Source of the DNA: Diprion similis
Taxonomy: Eukaryota > Arthropoda > Insecta > Hymenoptera > Diprionidae
Direction: 5' to 3'
Length of the DNA: 64,000 bases
Assembly: GCF_021155765.1 (NCBI RefSeq)
Contig: NC_060107.1
Location: 11,518,501 to 11,582,500 of the forward strand
In this document: positions 59,318 to 64,000 of the stretch, one piece after another
Layout of the letters: each line of letters opens with the position of its first letter
Position numbering within the stretch: the stretch's first letter is position 1
Translations under genes and position numbers: made by a program
The notes under the pieces: model-generated
The model's database searches: none
What the model was told of the DNA's origin: nothing
Seen by the model: only the letters and a program-made list of their open reading frames with translations

Positions 59318-59345
59318 GTGTGTGTGTGTGTGTGTGTGGGGGGGT
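59318..59345. repeat. (GT)n microsatellite with G run
   Basis: About ten GT units followed by a run of G. Confidence 0.8.
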
Positions 59346-60649
59346 AACGGATGTGACGTCAGCGAGAGCAATTTCCCGCGCAAATAGCAGTTAACCGCCA
59401 AACCCGAAATTGTCCTCAAATTGCGCGTGGCCATCTGCCTGCACGCGAGCCGAGCAATTCATACCGGTTCGTAATATCCGTTTCATTTCTTCACCGTTTT
59501 TGGTCTGCCAGTGTAGGGATTTTTCTGGTTCAGAGGGGTCGTTTTTAGAAGGTGAAAAATCTTGTAAAGGAAGAAAGATCTTGGAATGGAATAATGATCT
59601 AGGATTACATGTTGCAAAGTTAATTTAAAAGGACACTCCGATGAGATTTTGGGCCAAAATTGTTTTTTTAATTCTCACACGATTAAAAAAAGGCGTATCA
59701 AAAATTATTCCACCAATTTTCAGGTCTTGTATAATATGCTTCGAAACAAGTTTTCATCTCCTGCGACGAAAACCTATGCGTAAGGAAAACCTTTCGAAGT
59801 AGATTCTGTTCACCGCTGCCAAAAATTCCTTGCAAATACATTTCTATCACAGAAAGTTGAAACTTTGTTTTCAGGCCTATACTACCATAATCTGAAAATT
59901 ACTTGCATTGAATTTATTTAATATTTCATCGTAATTACAAAACACAATTGTAATTGGTATTCAATTTATTTTTGATTCCAAAATAAACGCAAATTAGGTT
60001 AGTCTTACAATTGCGATTCAAAAATGCAATTTGTACTCTACTGCGGTCTCGATCAAAAAATTACACTTGCGATTCGTGATTCGTGATCGACTAGTTACAA
60101 ATGTGACAATCGCTCAAAATGCAATATTTTCTAGATAGGTATGGCAGTGACGTACCTGGCTTGTGTATTAAACGTTCGCCATTAAATATTTCAGTAATCG
60201 GGTGGTACGGTTAACCAAATTTATGGTTATGTAATCACGGCCTCGAGGTCGTTCGTGGAAGGGGCGGAAGAGTCAAGGTGTATAGTCGATGCAGCCGGTG
60301 ACTTCGATTGATAGCGTAATCCAATATTATAAATGGTCCGAGGAAAGGAGGAGGAGGAGAGAGAAAGTGGATGCAGGGAGAGGAGAGTTGAGGATGGTTG
60401 AGAAACGAAGGAACGGAGGAAAGAAGGAGGCAATTTATCACTCGGTCCTGTCTTACAGGGTTAATCCCTCTCTTATACCATGAGGCAGCAGGTACTGATT
60501 TATTCCTCACTCGATGATTAATTGATTTCTAATGCAATAATATTTTTGACAGCCCATTACTTTTATTACTCTGTATCAACTTCTTTTCCTCTGCCTTCCT
60601 TGCTGTGCAGTACACCTTCAGCTATCTTCGTAGATCTACACACATAAGA

Positions 60650-61150
60650 ATTCCGCAATATTTTTTCTTTTTTAGCAGGAAGTTATTTTTTTTTGATTTT
60701 CTAGTAGAGCAGTAATTCCGAATACATCCAGTTATATTTTGTCACACTTACGTTGTTTATTGATAAACCTGTAATGGAAACAAGATTTTTGAAATATTTA
60801 TACACTGTTCCTATATTGCAACTTTGCAAAAATATTGTAGCAATATTGCAAGTAGGGTATGAAAATATGTTGCGTTATGTGTACGAAACGTTTTTGAAAT
60901 ATTTCAAACTTTGGAGAATTGTCTTAAAGATTCTGAACTTTTCAAGTTACTTTGCTGCGATGTTTGTGAAATATTTCAAGTTCCGGAAACTAACGTTTCT
61001 CAAATATTATAAACTTTGTAAATTTATCTTACCGCAATATTTTCAAAAATTTTTTTATCCAAGAAAATTAAGTTTTGTTATTTCAACGATTTCAAGTTAC
61101 GTTTCTGAAATATTGGAAACCTTGCAAATTGAGTTGCGTTCCTTAAGTCC
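60650..61150. repeat. GCAATATTGC-word dispersed repeat, copy F
   Basis: It has ATTGCAACTTTGCAAAAATA, TTGTAGCAATATTGCAAGTA, TTTGAAATATTTCAAACTTT and TTTCTGAAATATTGGAAACC. The open frame at 60753-61226 is produced by this repeat and is Phe/Tyr/Lys-rich, so it is not called as a gene. Confidence 0.5.
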
Positions 61151-61159
61151 AGTCAACTA

Positions 61160-63160
61160 TCCAGTGTTTCTAGCTTTCGAGGTCACGAAATTTGTTAGAT
61201 CAGGACTGCTGACTGCAGATTCCTGAGAGACGCTGACGTCAGGATGGGAAACAGCGTTAGGTGAGGTTTTGTTTTTTTTTTAGGGGCAGAAGCTTTCCGG
61301 ATAATAGTGCCTCGTTTTCTTGCATACTTCTTATGTAATGGGGCGAAACGTACGGCCAACACAGAGGATTTATCGCGAGCCATTTTTCGAGGCCCAAGAT
61401 TCACCGGAACGACCGAAGAGCGGGAAGCGCAATGGAATCAGCGCGTTTTTACACCTCCAACAACCTTTGATCTCGAAATTTATAATACGCGGGGTGATGC
61501 ATAGCCGTGAATTCCTTCATCCAAGAATAATATCCGCCTCTTGAGCTGCGGGTGCGTCGGAAGCGTCGCGTTGTTATCGTTTTTCACCAAGGTAGAAAAA
61601 TTGCTCCAGCAGAAGAACAAGAAGAAGAGTAAGAGAAAGAGGAAACGGAAGAAAAGAAACGGCGACTATGGAACGTTTCGAATTTGTTCTAATGTTCTTT
61701 TGACACTGGTGGATAATGTCCCATGAAAATATATTCCATTCCCCGTCATTTGCCCCTGCCCTTATGCGAAGCGATTTCTTATTCCCCCCGCCATCCAGGC
61801 AATATCACTGAAACTTTAATTCGCACACACTATGCAGATGGAAACATAACCTCACATTTTTCCTTCCACCGAGTTGAGCCCCAGTGGTCGCTCGATACGA
61901 TGTTATTTAAATGTTTTGCTTCATTTTTCAGGGTGAAATAAAGACAACGGATACGGAAACAATGAAGAGAAATCGCCAATGACACATCAGTCAAGAAACA
62001 CACAGTCACAGAGTCTTCACTGAACATTAAGCAACTGCAACTCACCATGAGTCTTAGTAATTTAAATTCCCTCATCCGTAACCCTCCAAATTTACATAAA
62101 TCCTAGAAAAAAATCTTTGCTCATCTAAAATCTTTTAAAGAAGAAACAATGGAAAAGTAACTGAAGTTTTTGACTTCATTTTTCTTGTAGAATGTCAAAA
62201 ATACTGAAAGTCACCGGTGGTAATGGTAATGGTTATAAATTGCAAGATAAAACGGAACTGCAGAAATCAGTACTTCCTTGATTTCTTATTGTTATTAAAA
62301 TACGCGAAAACATTGCTCAGCTCATTCAGAGGGCTTAAAAAGTTTCCGGTCAAGAAACGTCGCGAGTATCCCGTAGATCTCGATATCCTGGGGGAATCAG
62401 GAAGGTCATAAGCTCGTCCATGATGTCATCGGATCGTCTTTAAGTTTATACCGTGCCAGTTTGGCCCTCGCGATTAGGTTGGGCTAGAGTGAGGCGAGGT
62501 TTCCTTATTGCCTGCAGCGTCGTATCGGTATAATGAGTCCTGCAGGACCCTGATGAAACCGTGAAACCGAGTCCGCCTCGTGCTTCATGCATACAGTTTC
62601 CCACTTTCGTGCATTATGTATGAAATGAGACGCGGTTGCATAAATCTAAACTTCTTGCATAAACTGATAAGCAGCGCCATCTGGAGCTGCGCGCAACGCG
62701 TCTTGGGTAGCTTGCAATCCGCTGCTGCGATAAAGGCAAGTCCGAGGTGCCTCGTAATAAAAGTCAGTATTAAACGATGTTGGAAAATCAGTGAAACCAA
62801 TAGTAAGGAAAAAATTTTCAAAAATTTATTAACGTTTATTCGAACGTTTACCACGAATTTCCAGTAGTCTTGTTGGAATTTCTGGAACGGATTTGTGTTC
62901 TTTCGAAAATTTATTTTGTGGGAAAAAACTGAAAACTTTTCAAATAATGTCAAGATTTTTTTTGTACAACTGCCAAAATTAATTTTCTGTATGAAAATGA
63001 AGCTTTTACAATTCGGTTAAATTTCTGTAAATATCGTAATTTTGTACGAAATATATTGAAAATTAATCAAACTTCACATATTCGTCGCCACTCTGTTTTC
63101 AATCATCAGGAATCTCTTCTGCTGATCATTTGCAATGTCGATTGTTTATACAATATACGT
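61160..63160. other. Gene-poor DNA with a GC-rich island at 62340-62760
   Basis: No supported gene. The island holds a CTCF-like word at 62676-62687. Confidence 0.35.
62676..62687 (-). promoter_or_regulatory. CTCF-like motif, partial match
   Basis: The minus strand reads GCTCCAGATGGC followed by GCT. This matches 10 of 12 positions of CCASYAGRKGGC, with the AGATGGCGCT half intact. Confidence 0.25.
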
Positions 63161-63164
63161 ATAT

Positions 63165-63166
<2 letters not shown>

Positions 63167-63221
<55 letters not shown>
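63167..63221. repeat. (TA)n microsatellite
   Basis: A long uninterrupted TA run of more than 25 units. The Ile/Tyr frames on both strands are artefacts of it. Confidence 0.9.
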
Positions 63222-63224
<3 letters not shown>

Positions 63225-64000
63225 GCTAGAATGGCCTGCTGGCAGACAGGATGTGTACAAGGGTAGATTAATGTATCGGAGTGATGGAATGGATGCATCG
63301 TTGAATGCGTTAATAGTAATCTCGATGAATTTATCCAGTTGACTTAATGGAATGGTATATCGTGGACCGTATTGGATCCCACACTCAATTATATAGCTGA
63401 GCAAACGCAATAGATTTTCATCCCCGACTCAAAACACTATTTTAATATCACAAATTTTGATTGGGAAATTTTGGGATTGCAAGTCTCGTAGTGGTGAATG
63501 TAGAAGTATGAAAAGTTCGAAAAAGAGACTCCACCGGTGGCTCAAAATGAAGCCGAAAAACAGCGAATTGAAGTCAAGTCTGACAATTGCATTCATGTTC
63601 AATAAAATCTGAAGCTACATGTCCGAACTTGAAGAGAGTGAATGAATCTTGATCTTAACATCGCCTTCTTCTTTTGGTTTCCTTTAATTTGAGGTGCGTT
63701 GAACGGAGATGGGGAGGAAAGAGAATTGCAAGAAAGAAGCTACGGGTTGTTTGTGCTTTGTTGACTTGACAAATATTCCTCGGAGTAATGGAAAAACAGA
63801 GGAGCGGAGAACGAGTAAGTGTGCCCTGCAGCACCGGCGACATTTCTGTACCAACCTATAGATACGGATAACGGATAAGTAACTCAAGGTATACAATACG
63901 AGTTGCTGAGAAAACACTCCAACATTTTTCTTCCGATGGAAAAAGGTCTCGTGTTTCGGCCGTCTTGCTCATCAGAAACGCTACAGTGGCTCATACCTTG
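63222..64000. other. Right edge of the window, nothing recognised
   Basis: Short frames only, on both strands, with no motif or splice support. Confidence 0.35.

Larger units (their letters stand above)
55520..60640. other. Gene-poor DNA
   Basis: No supported gene. It contains a (TA)n run at about 56586-56614, a GC-richer part at 58200-58500 with a motif-free plus-strand frame, and a (GT)n(G)n tract at 59318-59345. Confidence 0.35.

Noticed and set aside
60753..61226. Plus-strand frame of 157 codons
   Set aside because: It lies inside a copy of the GCAATATTGC repeat, and its Phe/Tyr/Lys-rich peptide reflects the repeat words.
1..64000. tRNA, rRNA, CRISPR arrays, bacterial operons or viral genes
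   Set aside because: No B-box/cloverleaf candidates, no rRNA-like sequence, no regularly spaced direct repeats with spacers and no long prokaryotic-style gene runs were noticed by eye. A tRNAscan or Infernal run would be needed for a formal negative.

Overview
The window reads as nuclear DNA of an insect, most likely a hymenopteran. It is AT-rich and intron-containing, with TATA-box promoters, AATAAA-type polyadenylation signals, many microsatellites and several short non-autonomous foldback elements. The insect assignment rests on a complete CYP6-type cytochrome P450 gene and on secreted, Cys-bearing glycoproteins that resemble the insect TsetseEP/DUF725 type. The order-level guess is weak inference. 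No bacterial, viral or CRISPR feature was seen.

Region 1 (1-11.5 kb, + strand) holds three tandem paralogous genes. Each has the same layout: a short signal-peptide exon, a second exon starting at or near the signal cleavage site, a third exon usually carrying the N-A-T-T-C motif, and a last exon with two cysteines about 25 residues apart. Every intron is phase 0. Gene 1 lacks its first exon because the window begins just before exon 2. Genes 2 and 3 share a recognisable promoter block with TATATAAAG. Two of the three proteins carry ten or more N-glycosylation sequons. These genes are spliced and were reconstructed here from frames, splice sites and comparison among the copies.

Region 2 (11.5-25 kb) has no recognised gene. 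It contains foldback elements, microsatellites, a few GC-rich islands and one good CTCF-like site.

Region 3 (24.9-29.2 kb, - strand) is a complete six-exon microsomal cytochrome P450 gene, reconstructed as 527 residues with all the usual motifs. Region 4 (30.3-30.7 kb) is a nested palindrome. Region 5 (32.3-34.1 kb, - strand) is the 3' part of an unrecognised gene: three frame-compatible exons encoding a basic, Ser/Lys-rich C-terminus.

Region 6 (34-64 kb) is gene-poor. It holds several copies of an unusual repeat built from GCAATATTGC-like words, a TTAA-flanked foldback element with a second truncated copy, other dispersed repeats, microsatellites and GC-rich islands of unknown role. Long open frames in those islands could not be supported as genes.
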